A stretch of 64,000 nucleotides of DNA, taken from NCBI GenBank assembly GCA_947469285.1, contig CANIOW010000002.1, positions 1 through 64,000 of the forward strand, given 5' to 3'. The position numbers and the translations under genes are program-made. The notes under the pieces are model-generated. The model saw nothing but the letters and a program-made list of their open reading frames with translations, was not told the origin of the DNA and made no database searches. Position 1 is the first letter of the stretch. Each line of letters opens with the position of its first letter. The DNA is from Gammaproteobacteria bacterium. Lineage in GTDB: Bacteria; Pseudomonadota; Gammaproteobacteria; Steroidobacterales; Steroidobacteraceae. This document shows, piece after piece, positions 46,672-56,368 of this stretch.

Positions 46672-47742
46672 ATGGCGGTGAGTAAAGATTACAAGCTCGG
46701 AAAGTTTAACTTTCCGCGCGGCTGGTTCATGGTCGCCGAGGCTTCCGAGCTGGGCGCCGAACCCATGCCGCTGCGCTTCTTCGGCAAAGACTTCGTCCTC
46801 TACCGCGGCGCCAGCGGCAAGCTCATTGTGCTCGACGCCCACTGCATCCACATGGGCGCCCATCTGGCGAGCGGCAAATCCACGGCCATCGTCAAGGAAC
46901 ACCGGCAGATCGAAGGCGATTCCATCCGCTGCCCGTACCACGCGTGGCGCTACAACGCCACCGGCCAAGTGGACGACATCCCCAACTTCAACGGCCCTTG
47001 CCCGAAAAATGCCAAGTTGAATTCCTACACGGTGACGGAAGCTTTAGGCGCCATCATGCTGTGGCATGATCCAGAAGGCGGCGCACCGGACTTCGAACTG
47101 CCGCTGCTGCCTGAGTGGGACGACCAGCACTGGATCAATGGGGTTTACGACCACCTGGGTTCGCTGCCGATCCACCCGCAGGAAATCCTCGACAACATGG
47201 CCGATTCGAACCACCTCGGGCCCACCCATGGCGTACCCCCGGAGTATTTTCGCAACGAATACCAAGGCCCAGTGCAAATTCAAACCCAAGGCGGGTTCAG
47301 AACCGAATACAACGCCTACCTGAGAACCTATACTTGGTATACCGGTCCCGGGTTATTGATTTCACGCATGCAGATCGGCCCTGAGTATATTATCGAGCTA
47401 ATCTTCAACACCCCGGTAGAAGATGGCTCGGTTAAGGTTTGGCACAATCTCGTCATGCGAAATACCTCTGACACGCCAACCGACGCCGATCACCAGCGGC
47501 AGAAAGCGTTTCAGGTCGTGGTGCTGGATGCTTTCGCTCAGGACTTCGATATCTGGTCGAATAAAGCACCGGCCCTCACCATTAAAGCCGTGCCAACGGA
47601 ACGGAACTTCAAACTGGGCCGCACCTGGTACAAACAGTTCTACAACCCGCGCTCGATGGCCCCTGAATTTCACGCTAAAATTAACGGCGAACATTTAGTA
47701 CCGCACATGGCCGCGCCGCCGCCGGAATTTTTTCCGCAGTAA
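46672..47742 (+). CDS. Rieske non-haem iron oxygenase, KshA-like
   Basis: A 356-residue Rieske oxygenase terminal component. The Rieske ligands are HCIHMGAHL (C-x-H) near residue 54 and RCPYHAWRY (C-x2-H) near 84. The mononuclear iron ligands are D and two H of ADSNHLGPTHG (D-x2-H-x4-H) near 181-187. Length and layout match 3-ketosteroid 9-alpha-hydroxylase KshA and cholesterol-7-desaturase relatives. ATG 46672 has GGAG eight bases upstream; the longer frame is not conserved. It would hydroxylate a ring carbon, with a reductase (KshB) not seen nearby. Confidence 0.9.
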   Translation: MAVSKDYKLGKFNFPRGWFMVAEASELGAEPMPLRFFGKDFVLYRGASGKLIVLDAHCIHMGAHLASGKSTAIVKEHRQIEGDSIRCPYHAWRYNATGQVDDIPNFNGPCPKNAKLNSYTVTEALGAIMLWHDPEGGAPDFELPLLPEWDDQHWINGVYDHLGSLPIHPQEILDNMADSNHLGPTHGVPPEYFRNEYQGPVQIQTQGGFRTEYNAYLRTYTWYTGPGLLISRMQIGPEYIIELIFNTPVEDGSVKVWHNLVMRNTSDTPTDADHQRQKAFQVVVLDAFAQDFDIWSNKAPALTIKAVPTERNFKLGRTWYKQFYNPRSMAPEFHAKINGEHLVPHMAAPPPEFFPQ

Positions 47743-47782
47743 TTCCGAAACGTACCCTTGCGATTATTTTGGAGATCGATGA

Positions 47783-48940
47783 ATGAACACTTCACGAACA
47801 CTACCAACGGCGAACACACTGAATGTCTCCCCGATTCTCGACGACATCGAGCGGCTCGCCGCCGGCAACCGTGCACAGCGCAACCTGAGCAAAGAAACCA
47901 TCGACCTGCTGTCCAGTGTTGGCATCTTTCGCGCCATGCTGCCCTTGAAAATGGGCGGCATGGAATGCGCGCCGGTGGATTTTTACAAGGCCATTATCCA
48001 GATCAGCGAACGCGACATGAGCGCCGCCTGGATTGCCGCCGTGGTGGGCATCCATCCGTTCCAAATTTCACTGATGCACCCGCAGGCGTTGCAAGATGTT
48101 TACAGCGCCAACCCGAACGTGCGCGTGTCGAGCACCTACAACCCCACCGGCGCGAAGGCCGAAAAAGCTGAAGACGGAATTATGCTGAGCGGCCGGTGGG
48201 CCTGGAGCTCCGGCAGCCTGCACGCCGACTGGCTGTTGCTCGGCGCCGTAGCGCCGGGAGAAAACCTGATCTACACCTGCCTGGTGCCCAAGAAAGACTA
48301 CGCCATTGAAGACACCTGGCACACCATGGGCCTGCAAGGCACCGGCTCCAATGACATCGTGATTGCCAAGCCGGTGTTTGTACCGTTCACGCGAATCCAC
48401 AAACAGACCGACGGCTTCATGTGCGTGAATAGCCAGCCCAATAAGATGTACAGCATTCCTTGGGCGCAGCTGTTTTCAGCCTGCGTAGCAGCTCCCAGCA
48501 TCGGTGCTGCGAAGCATGCACTGAAGGTGTACGTGGCCAACAAGAACGCCAGCAGTATCGACGTTGCCAAAATGCACGGCGACCCCGACATTGCGCGACG
48601 GGTGGCAGAAGTGGACACGCTCATCAGCGACGCCGAAGCCAGCCTGATGCGCAATATGACGGCATTGGTGTCGGCCGTTGAAAGCACGGGCGAAATTACC
48701 ATGCTCGAGCGCGCCCGCATCCGCTACCAGACCGGCTCGATCGTTAGAAACATGATCCAAGCCGTGGACCTGCTGTTCGCAGTAGCCGGCGGACGCAGCG
48801 TGTTCACCGGCTCCGCAATCCAAGAAATCTGGCACGACATTCGCATGACGCATGCGCACATTGCGAACAACCACGTGCCGTTGGAACGCAACTACGGGAA
48901 CATGCTGCTAGGGCACGAGAACACCAACTTCTTCATGTAA
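47783..48940 (+). CDS. HsaA-like flavin-dependent monooxygenase, oxygenase subunit
   Basis: A 385-residue protein with the acyl-CoA-dehydrogenase-like fold of the HsaA/HpaH/TftD group of reduced-flavin monooxygenases. The N-terminus has IERLAAGNRAQRNLSKETIDLLSSVG and LPLKMGGMECAPVDFY. DTWHTMGLQGTGSNDI and the ending IWHDIRMTHAHIANNH follow. Typical acyl-CoA dehydrogenase active-site motifs are missing. HsaA hydroxylates a phenolic ring after steroid ring opening. It follows the KshA-like gene by 40 bp, so the two are probably co-transcribed. The flavin reductase partner is not in the window. Confidence 0.87.
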   Translation: MNTSRTLPTANTLNVSPILDDIERLAAGNRAQRNLSKETIDLLSSVGIFRAMLPLKMGGMECAPVDFYKAIIQISERDMSAAWIAAVVGIHPFQISLMHPQALQDVYSANPNVRVSSTYNPTGAKAEKAEDGIMLSGRWAWSSGSLHADWLLLGAVAPGENLIYTCLVPKKDYAIEDTWHTMGLQGTGSNDIVIAKPVFVPFTRIHKQTDGFMCVNSQPNKMYSIPWAQLFSACVAAPSIGAAKHALKVYVANKNASSIDVAKMHGDPDIARRVAEVDTLISDAEASLMRNMTALVSAVESTGEITMLERARIRYQTGSIVRNMIQAVDLLFAVAGGRSVFTGSAIQEIWHDIRMTHAHIANNHVPLERNYGNMLLGHENTNFFM

Positions 48941-48947
48941 CCGCAAG

Positions 48948-48982
48948 CATTACCCGGCAGCCCCCAGGCCTGCCGGGTAATG
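48948..48982. terminator. Bidirectional terminator hairpin
   Basis: CATTACCCGGCAG and its exact complement CTGCCGGGTAATG (13-bp arms, nine-base loop) lie between the convergent HsaA-like and enoyl-CoA hydratase genes. The perfect arms and the position between two converging stops make it a likely terminator used from both sides, although T-runs are short. Confidence 0.78.
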
Positions 48983-48987
48983 TGGTG

Positions 48988-49782
48988 TTACTTACCAGTG
49001 AACACCGGCTTTTTCTTCTCCTGGAATGCTTCCAGCGCAATGCGGTGATCATCCAGCATCATCGTCATATTTTCATAAGCGGCCGCCCGATCAATCACGG
49101 CATTTGCCGTCACTTTCAGCCCGGCATTGATGGACGACTTGGTCCATTTAATAGCGTGAGTGGCGCCCTCCGCCATCCGCGACGCCATCTTCGCTACCTT
49201 GGCATCGAGCTGGTCCGGCTCCACCACTTCGGTGATCAGGCCAATCGCCGCCGCTTCCGTACCCGAGATCGAATCGCCCGTGAGCAGATACCGCCGCGCA
49301 CGCGCATAGCCAATTAACTGCGGCCAGATGAATGCCCCACCATCACCGGCCACCAGACCGACTTTAACGTGCGGGTCCGCAAAGATGGACTCTGGCGTGG
49401 CGTACACGAAGTCACAAAACAGCGCCAGCGAGCAGCCCAGACCCACGGCCGGACCATCGACTTTGGCAATGATGATCTTGTCGAAGTCGAGCAGCGTCGC
49501 CTGCAGCTTACGGTCGGCGTTGATGCCATTGCTGGTGGCGACCGGGTCTCCATGCTGGGAGAGGAGCCAGGTGAGATCGCCGCCTGCACAGAACGCACCG
49601 CCGGAACCGGCCAGAATCACCACGTCGACACTGGGATCCGCCTCGATGACATTGAAGATCGTGCACAGCTCACCATGCAGCTCTGCGGTGATGGCGTTTC
49701 TCTTTTCAGGGCGGTTGATGGTGACGGTCAGGATATTTTTATCCTGTGAAATCAGCAACGACTTGTAGTCTTGGTAATCCAT
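48988..49782 (-). CDS. Enoyl-CoA hydratase/isomerase
   Basis: A 264-residue crotonase-family protein: LTVTINRPEKRNAI near residues 18-31, LAGSGGAFCAGGDLTWLL near 58 and KVDGPAVGLGCSLALFCDFVYA near 105. VKVGLVAGDGGAFIWPQLIG fills the second catalytic region; the Glu pair is not evident, as in some isomerase members. It follows the acyl-CoA ligase gene by five bases on the same strand, so the two are one transcript. Confidence 0.91.
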   Translation of the reverse strand: MDYQDYKSLLISQDKNILTVTINRPEKRNAITAELHGELCTIFNVIEADPSVDVVILAGSGGAFCAGGDLTWLLSQHGDPVATSNGINADRKLQATLLDFDKIIIAKVDGPAVGLGCSLALFCDFVYATPESIFADPHVKVGLVAGDGGAFIWPQLIGYARARRYLLTGDSISGTEAAAIGLITEVVEPDQLDAKVAKMASRMAEGATHAIKWTKSSINAGLKVTANAVIDRAAAYENMTMMLDDHRIALEAFQEKKKPVFTGK

Positions 49783-49787
49783 GGCAT

Positions 49788-51446
49788 TTATTCCTGGGCT
49801 AGATGGGGAGACGGAGTAGGCGACTGCAAACCAAACAAATGTTCCATTTGTTGGCGAAGAATGAATTTTTTAATTTTGCCGGACGGCGTGAGCGGGAACT
49901 CCTCCACGATGGCTACATACTTCGGCACTTTCCAACGCGAGATGCGCGCGGCACACCACTGGCGGACTTCCTCCCCAGTGACGGTAGCCCCCTTGACGAG
50001 GCGGATTGCCGCACAGAGCTCCTCCCCATATTTTTCGTCGTAGAGACCCACCACGGCCACATCACGGATGGCGGGATGTTCCAGCATGTAGCTCTCGACC
50101 TCCAGCGGTGAGATATTTTCCCCACCGCGGATGATCATTTCTTTCGCTCGGCCGACTATTTTAATGTAGCCAGCATCGTCCATGATGGCCAGATCACCCG
50201 ATGGCATCCAACCGCTCGAGGGCTTAACGCCACCACCGCTACCCGCCTCCTGGTAACCCAGCATTCTTCCAGGGCCTTGGTAGTGCAGCTGACCGATCTG
50301 GTTTCTCTCGACCGTATGACCGGCACTGTCGATGATCGCTATCGAGACACCCGTCAATGCCCGGCCACAAGTGGAGATTTTTTTATCGGCACTGTCGGCC
50401 CGCGTAGTGCACGCCGTCACGCCACAGGTTTCGGTCTGGCCATAGCCATTGAGCACTTCCGCGCCGAAGGCCTGCTTGCATCGTTGAACCAGATCACTGG
50501 TGACCGAGGCGCCACCGACAATCACCGTCTTCAGCGCCGTAAAATTGCGCGCGCCCAGACCGGGCTCGTCGAGCATGGCGATCAGCATCGTCGGTACACC
50601 GATAAACGTATCGCAGCGTTCATGCTCCAGGATGTCCAAAGCAATGCTGGCCTTGAAGATATAGAGCGGGTGCGTACTGGCCCCGACCACGGCTGCGGCA
50701 GGGGTGGCATGACCCGACCCGCCGATATGAAACAACGGGAAGCCATGACACACGCGACTGGAGCTTCCCAGCCCCCAGGCAGTCCAAGCGTTATGCGCTG
50801 TGGTGACAATGGCCGCGTGGCTAATATGCACTGCCTTGGGTTTGCCGGTGGTGCCAGAGGTGTACTGGATCATGAACAACGCCGCCGGATCGACGACCGG
50901 CAGCGCCACCGGCACCGCCGCACCGTCTAACAGCGCGGGAATGCCGACGCTGAAACTATGTTCCGACCGCAGTAGCGGAGTATGGGCCCGAACTTCCGCC
51001 AGAACATCAACGGTGAGTGCACCGCCAATTCGGTCGGCGTAGAACAGCCCGCATACGGCGGAGTCATTGAGCGTGAAGATCAGCTCGTCTTTTTTGTACA
51101 GCGGGTTCAATGCCACCAACACCAGCCCCGCTTTGGCGAGCGCGTATTCCAGCAAAATCCATTCTGGATGGTTCGGGCCAAGGATGGCGATACGGTCGCC
51201 GGGCTGATAGCCAAACGCCAACAGCCGCTCGGCCAACAGCGTTGCCTGCCGGTCCAAGGCAGCAAAGGTCCAGCGAACCTCCGCGATTAGCGGCTGGTGA
51301 CTAAAGACCACCGCTTCTTGTTCAGGCCACAGCGCCGCACTTTTGCGCAGCATGTCGCCGATTGAAAGAGGGATGGCCGCCGCGGTATGGCTCAGCCATT
51401 CAGCCAGTCTGGGCGCAGCCGGAGCGGCAGTCATTTCAGGAGGCAT
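49788..51446 (-). CDS. AMP-dependent acyl-CoA ligase
   Basis: A 552-residue ANL-superfamily ligase. Motifs: the P-loop FMIQYTSGTTGKPKAVHISH near residues 190-209, GYGQTETCG near 340, GRALTGVSIAII and GRAKEMIIRGGENISPLEVE near 450-470, and the catalytic Lys in TPSGKIKKFIL near 525. It converts a carboxylic acid and CoA to the acyl-CoA with ATP, the entry step for the beta-oxidation enzymes upstream in this block. The likely substrate is a cyclic or long-chain acid (inference). ATG at 51446; a second in-frame ATG four codons on is possible. Confidence 0.93.
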   Translation of the reverse strand: MPPEMTAAPAAPRLAEWLSHTAAAIPLSIGDMLRKSAALWPEQEAVVFSHQPLIAEVRWTFAALDRQATLLAERLLAFGYQPGDRIAILGPNHPEWILLEYALAKAGLVLVALNPLYKKDELIFTLNDSAVCGLFYADRIGGALTVDVLAEVRAHTPLLRSEHSFSVGIPALLDGAAVPVALPVVDPAALFMIQYTSGTTGKPKAVHISHAAIVTTAHNAWTAWGLGSSSRVCHGFPLFHIGGSGHATPAAAVVGASTHPLYIFKASIALDILEHERCDTFIGVPTMLIAMLDEPGLGARNFTALKTVIVGGASVTSDLVQRCKQAFGAEVLNGYGQTETCGVTACTTRADSADKKISTCGRALTGVSIAIIDSAGHTVERNQIGQLHYQGPGRMLGYQEAGSGGGVKPSSGWMPSGDLAIMDDAGYIKIVGRAKEMIIRGGENISPLEVESYMLEHPAIRDVAVVGLYDEKYGEELCAAIRLVKGATVTGEEVRQWCAARISRWKVPKYVAIVEEFPLTPSGKIKKFILRQQMEHLFGLQSPTPSPHLAQE

Positions 51447-51566
51447 GGGGCATAAGGCGCACAGTTTCTGATGGGCAGGCCGAAGTGCAGCATGCTACCG
51501 GCCACGCCGTTCAACTTAAACTCGTATTCCCGCCGGCCCCGCAGCCACTGGTTCCGTGCTGGTGGC

Positions 51567-52742
51567 CTACCGCGCCGCCTTGGCCGCAGCAGCGTGCGTC
51601 GCCTTCCATTCCATGGCCATCCGCACGCGATTTTCGACCGCCGGGTGGTCGTAAAACAGCAGTTCTTCCATCGCCCCGGGACGGGGGTTGCGGTATTCGG
51701 CGGTCTTCACTAGCGCGCCAGAAAGCGCGTCCGGCAAGTTCACCATCTGCAGCGAGTACCGGTCTGCCTCAGTCTCATCGAGGCGCGAGAGGGTATTGGT
51801 GAAGGGCTCGGCGAGCAGTCCGAGCACACCGACAATAAACAGCAGCACGGGCAGCGTAGCGGGCTGCGCAATACCCCCGACCGCACCGAAGCCGCGCGCA
51901 AACAGTGGAAACAGGCGATCGGCAAGGTAGAAGAACAGCATCGCCAGTACGGTCAGCATGCCAACGCCACGCCAGACATGCCCCAACACGTAATGTCCAA
52001 TCTCATGCCCAGTGACGGCCTTCACTTCATCCAGCGACGCACTCTTGAAGGCCACATCTGAAATGGCGATACGGGCGGCCGCGCCCAAACCACCAGCATT
52101 GGCCGTGAAGTTGTTGGATTGCCGCGAACCGTTGTAGACAAAGAGACGGGCGCTGGAAATGTGCGCTTGGTCGGCCATCTTCACCAATGCCTCGCGAACG
52201 ACGCCGGCAGGCACCGGCTGATAGTCGTTGAACAGCGGCTCGATCCAGGTCGGTGCCAGCAACATCAACAGCGCGCTCGCTACCGCGGCCAGGCCACCCG
52301 ACCACAGCCACCAACGTTTGCCAGCGCGACGCATGAAGGCATACACGCCGGTCAGAAAGAGACTGCCCAGCACGACCGTCAGGCCCAGCGCGATGGCGGA
52401 CTGTCCAAGATAATCGCCGAGCGGCTGGCTGGTGCGGTGGTAAGACGTCTCGCGCCACCAGTCCGTATACAGGGACCAAGGCAGCTCTAACAGTGCCGAC
52501 AGCAGCAAAACAACGGCCGCCACCAGAAATACTTGAAGGAACGCGCCGCGCGGTTTCAGCTTTGCTTCCAGTGCCACAAGCACGCCGGAACGGACCAGCA
52601 CCCAGGTGACGAGCGCAGAGACCAACAGGCCCCATAGCAGCAACCAATGCCCGCCCGTGGTGTACGCAGCCGCTTTAGCGAGTGCTGGCGCGCCAAGGGA
52701 ATCAATATATTGCTGTGTAGCGGCGACGGCATCGACATCCAT
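51567..52742 (-). CDS. M48 family membrane metalloprotease
   Basis: About 391 residues, an Ste24/HtpX-type peptidase. Several hydrophobic helices precede the zinc motif VTGHEIGHYVLGH (HExxH) near residue 263, and the third ligand lies in DETEADRYSLQM (E) near 338. The N-terminal helix is WLLLWGLLVSALVTWVLV. ATG 52742 has AGGAG eight bases before it; the upstream frame enters the tRNA fragment and is rejected. It likely performs membrane protein quality control or prenyl-peptide cleavage. The C-terminus runs into cytosolic sequence. Confidence 0.92.
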   Translation of the reverse strand: MDVDAVAATQQYIDSLGAPALAKAAAYTTGGHWLLLWGLLVSALVTWVLVRSGVLVALEAKLKPRGAFLQVFLVAAVVLLLSALLELPWSLYTDWWRETSYHRTSQPLGDYLGQSAIALGLTVVLGSLFLTGVYAFMRRAGKRWWLWSGGLAAVASALLMLLAPTWIEPLFNDYQPVPAGVVREALVKMADQAHISSARLFVYNGSRQSNNFTANAGGLGAAARIAISDVAFKSASLDEVKAVTGHEIGHYVLGHVWRGVGMLTVLAMLFFYLADRLFPLFARGFGAVGGIAQPATLPVLLFIVGVLGLLAEPFTNTLSRLDETEADRYSLQMVNLPDALSGALVKTAEYRNPRPGAMEELLFYDHPAVENRVRMAMEWKATHAAAAKAAR

Positions 52743-52761
52743 GGAAAGCACTCCTGGAAGA

Positions 52762-52811
52762 TGGTGGGCCCGCAGGGATTCGAACCCTGAACCCAAGGAT
52801 TATGCGCCCCT
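52762..52811 (-). tRNA. 3'-half tRNA(CAU) fragment, probable att scar
   Basis: On the minus strand this reads the anticodon loop CGCATAA in a weak stem, then TTGGGTT, a perfect T arm CAGGG-TTCGAAT-CCCTG, the acceptor half CGGGCCC, A and CCA. A 5' half (starting GGGCCCG, with a D arm) is absent upstream. So it is a partial tRNA, related to tRNA-Met or tRNA-Ile2 (CAU). Such 3' fragments are what an integrase leaves at the far end of an integrated island. Position 33 is G, not T, so it is degenerate. Confidence 0.75.
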
Positions 52812-52955
52812 GCTTAGGCAGCGTAAAAGCTAGTTTATAGCTATTTTTTGCATCAGCGCCAAGAAGCACTACTTCAACGTCGTCCGCAAAGTCTTCAAGC
52901 CCGGCATACGGCCACGCCGGAGTATCCAGCGGACGTGCCGCGTGCCTTTTTGCTA

Positions 52956-53618
52956 TCAGCTGATCGTCGCGCCGATGTCGACCACCATCGTCTCCGGCCG
53001 AGTAGCCACGAATGATGGCCGCTGCTCCAGCACTTTCAGGAATTCGGTCATGGCCGGATAGCGCCCGCGCCACACCAGCACATCTATCGGCGGTGTCAGC
53101 CCCGCCGCTACCGCAAATTCAAACAGCAGCAAGGTGGTGCCCACGGCGATGTCGCCCAAGTCGAATCCGTGCAGGTCATTTTCGACACGCGTGGAATAAT
53201 GACGTTCCAGTGCTGCCAGCCCGCCATTGACCTTGCGAGTCTGCCGGGCCACCCAGGGAGCACTGGGCTCGGGGCGATGCATTTCGAAGATGAGGTTCTG
53301 AGCAATTTCCATCAGTCTCTCACCAAGCAGACGCCGCTGCTGAGCCTCAAGACGCTGCTCTAGCTGCGCGGGAAGCAAGGCGGGCTGCGGATACCGCTGC
53401 TCCAGCCAGTCGACGATATAGGCCGAATCGTAGATATGTTCGCCAGTCTCTGTGACGAGGATTGGCAACTGCTCCAACGGACTGAACTCCGGTGTGCAGG
53501 TACCCTCTCCCCAAGGTAAGTCGTAACGAACCTCGTACGGCAAGCCCTTTTCAACCAACGCGATGGCCACTTTTCTGCCGAACGGACTAGGCCCTGCATT
53601 GACGAGCGTGAATGCCAT
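52956..53618 (-). CDS. Glutathione S-transferase
   Basis: About 220 residues. The N-terminal thioredoxin-like domain has NAGPSPFGRKVAIALVEKGLPYE, the cis-Pro in EQLPILVTETGEHIYDS and the Asp/Ser glutathione-binding region YDSAYIVDWLEQRYP. A helical C-terminal domain follows. ATG 53618 has GGAG about eight bases upstream. The active residue is probably Ser or Cys near residue 10-13. It lies alone on the minus strand, divergent from the MFS gene. It may serve in detoxification of electrophiles. Confidence 0.89.
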   Translation of the reverse strand: MAFTLVNAGPSPFGRKVAIALVEKGLPYEVRYDLPWGEGTCTPEFSPLEQLPILVTETGEHIYDSAYIVDWLEQRYPQPALLPAQLEQRLEAQQRRLLGERLMEIAQNLIFEMHRPEPSAPWVARQTRKVNGGLAALERHYSTRVENDLHGFDLGDIAVGTTLLLFEFAVAAGLTPPIDVLVWRGRYPAMTEFLKVLEQRPSFVATRPETMVVDIGATIS

Positions 53619-53636
53619 CGTGCTTTCTCCCGACTT

Positions 53637-53700
53637 CAAAACTGGTAGCGAGCTCCCACCACCACCGTGTGCGGCGAACCCGAAAGCCGACTACTTCGGC
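53637..53700 (-). pseudogene. Remnant C-terminus of a TonB-dependent receptor
   Basis: Reading on the minus strand, the last codons give GSPHTVVVGARYQF followed by TGA. This is the usual ending of a TonB receptor barrel, with a terminal Phe. The sequence upstream in that frame is not barrel-like and soon meets a stop, so only the last fourteen or so codons survive. It lies just upstream of the GST start. A remnant of a deletion or rearrangement is the simplest reading; chance similarity is possible. Confidence 0.5.
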
Positions 53701-53735
53701 GTGTCCGCGGGCTGCCCGCAGACGACGTTCGGATC

Positions 53736-53755
53736 ATTTGACACTAATGTCAAAT
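53736..53755. promoter_or_regulatory. Perfect 20-bp palindrome, probable operator
   Basis: ATTTGACA-CTAA-TGTCAAAT (8-bp arms, 4-base centre). It lies between the GST and MFS genes, 150 bp before the MFS start. Its size suits a TetR- or GntR-type dimer operator; alternatively it is a small terminator for the remnant gene. The regulator is unknown. Confidence 0.55.
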
Positions 53756-53761
53756 AAAAAG

Positions 53762-53782
53762 CTACCCCCCCCCCAAGGGTAG
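53762..53782. repeat. C10 homopolymer inside a small inverted repeat
   Basis: CTACCC and GGGTAG flank a C run of ten bases. The run is a slippage-prone site in a non-coding region. No function is shown; a weak hairpin is possible. Confidence 0.6.
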
Positions 53783-53905
53783 TCAACGAGGGTGTTGATT
53801 ACGGAAGATGTCTCCTGCGGGTACCAAAGATGGCACACCGACGGTTGCCATCCAGCTCGTTGACGTTTATGTTGACAATGAATGTTTAACCATTAGGACA
53901 AAAAA

Positions 53906-55165
53906 ATGAACCAGACCGGGCTTAAACCGTCGACAGGAGGATTCGCTCGCGTGAACGAGTTCCGCGGGCGCCTATTGCTCATCCTCACTGCCGCGATCGG
54001 CCTGTCGGCGAGCATGAACGCGGTCATGCTCTACAGCATTGGGTCTTTCATCGGCCCTCTGGAGAGCGAGTTCGGCTGGGCAAGGGGAGACATCTCTCTT
54101 GCTGCCACCCTGCTTACCTTTGGCCTGTTCCTTGCGGGCCCGATGGTTGGGTTGGCATGCGACCGATGGGGCGCGGCGGTAGTCGGCTCGATAAGCCTGA
54201 TCTGCTTCGCGGTACTGCTATTTATTATGGGGCGCCTGCTGCACTCGCTAGCAGGCCTCTGGATTTTCTATTTCCTGATCGCGCTCGCTGGAGCTGGTTC
54301 CACGCCCATCGTGCTAGTACGACCGATCAGCGCTGCATTTGACCGGCAACGGGGGCTAGCATTGGGAATTTCGCTCACCGGGGCGGGGCTGGTGGGTTTT
54401 TGGATCCCGAACCTGGTCACTGCCGTCGTGGCGCAGTCGGGCTGGCGGACCGCCTATGGGGTTCTGGCGCTGATCGCGTTGGTTGCTGCTCCGGTGGTTT
54501 ATTTCGGGTTCAGGGTCACCGAGCGTGGTGAAGCAGCAAAAGCCACGGCAGCCGTTGTCACTGTGGGACCAACGATGCAGGAGGCGCGCAAAACGTCGGC
54601 CTTCTGGTCCATGTCGGCGCTCTCGGTGACCATGGCGCTCGGCATTGGCGGGTTGATGGTGCACCTAGTGCCCATGTTCCGCGATCTGGGTGCAGCGCCC
54701 GCCACCGCGGCGGGAATCACTTCCATGATCGGGATCGCCTCAGTGGTGGGTCGTCTTTGCATCGGGCTTTGTCTGGACCGCTTTTCGCCGCACCGCGTCG
54801 CGGTGACCGTGATCGGCCTCGGCATCCTGGGAATTCTGGTACTTAAATTCGGTGGGTTGGCCTTTGCCATCGCCGGGGTTGTGTTGATCGGGGTGCTGCT
54901 GGGTGCCGAACTCGACATGCTCGCCTTCTTGACGGCCCGCCTGTTCGGACAGCGCGCGTTTGGCGCCATTTATGGTTGGTTTTACAGCATCTACGCGTTG
55001 GCGTTCGGCATCAGTCCGGTGGTCATCGGCCGCCTCCGGGATTCGGCAGGTGATTACGGGCTGGCCATGAATACCAGTGTCGCCATGCTGTTGGTGGCAG
55101 TGGCCGCTGCCATGGTCCTGGGCCGGTGGACGCCAGCGCCGCTGCAGCAACGCCCAGAACGGTAG
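53906..55165 (+). CDS. MFS transporter
   Basis: A 419-residue major facilitator protein with twelve predicted helices. Helices are bounded by short loops; the motif-A-like segment VGLACDRWGAAVVG sits near residue 90, and a second RLCIGLCLDRFSPHRVAV near 290. AGGA seven bases before the ATG. The family looks like the oxalate/formate or monocarboxylate-type (OFA/MCT) exchangers from the layout. The substrate is unknown; the divergent GST and the catabolic block point to an organic acid or xenobiotic (inference). Confidence 0.9.
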   Translation: MNQTGLKPSTGGFARVNEFRGRLLLILTAAIGLSASMNAVMLYSIGSFIGPLESEFGWARGDISLAATLLTFGLFLAGPMVGLACDRWGAAVVGSISLICFAVLLFIMGRLLHSLAGLWIFYFLIALAGAGSTPIVLVRPISAAFDRQRGLALGISLTGAGLVGFWIPNLVTAVVAQSGWRTAYGVLALIALVAAPVVYFGFRVTERGEAAKATAAVVTVGPTMQEARKTSAFWSMSALSVTMALGIGGLMVHLVPMFRDLGAAPATAAGITSMIGIASVVGRLCIGLCLDRFSPHRVAVTVIGLGILGILVLKFGGLAFAIAGVVLIGVLLGAELDMLAFLTARLFGQRAFGAIYGWFYSIYALAFGISPVVIGRLRDSAGDYGLAMNTSVAMLLVAVAAAMVLGRWTPAPLQQRPER

Positions 55166-55297
55166 CGTCAAGCACGGTCGTCTTCGATTCAAGCCAAGGA
55201 TGTCGTTGTACTAACGTTCTGATCGCGCCATGCGTCAGGTCGCTTCATGGCGGCTCCATGATTATCGGTGCGGTTCAAATTTCGGGGGCAAGGTCAT

Positions 55298-56239
<942 letters not shown>

Positions 56240-56368
56240 GGGGTTGCCTTCTGGGGAAATGCCTGGTTGGCAACGATCGGCAGGGAACTCATCGGGTGGG
56301 TGCGGTGAAACGCTGCGAGGCTCACCGGTGCGGGCGTTCGTGCGAGGCGCTGTCCAAAGGAGCGGAAT

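Noticed and set aside
52743-52796. Longer start for the M48 protease
   Set aside because: The extension runs into the tRNA 3' half and lacks a ribosome-binding site, while ATG 52742 has AGGAG at eight bases.
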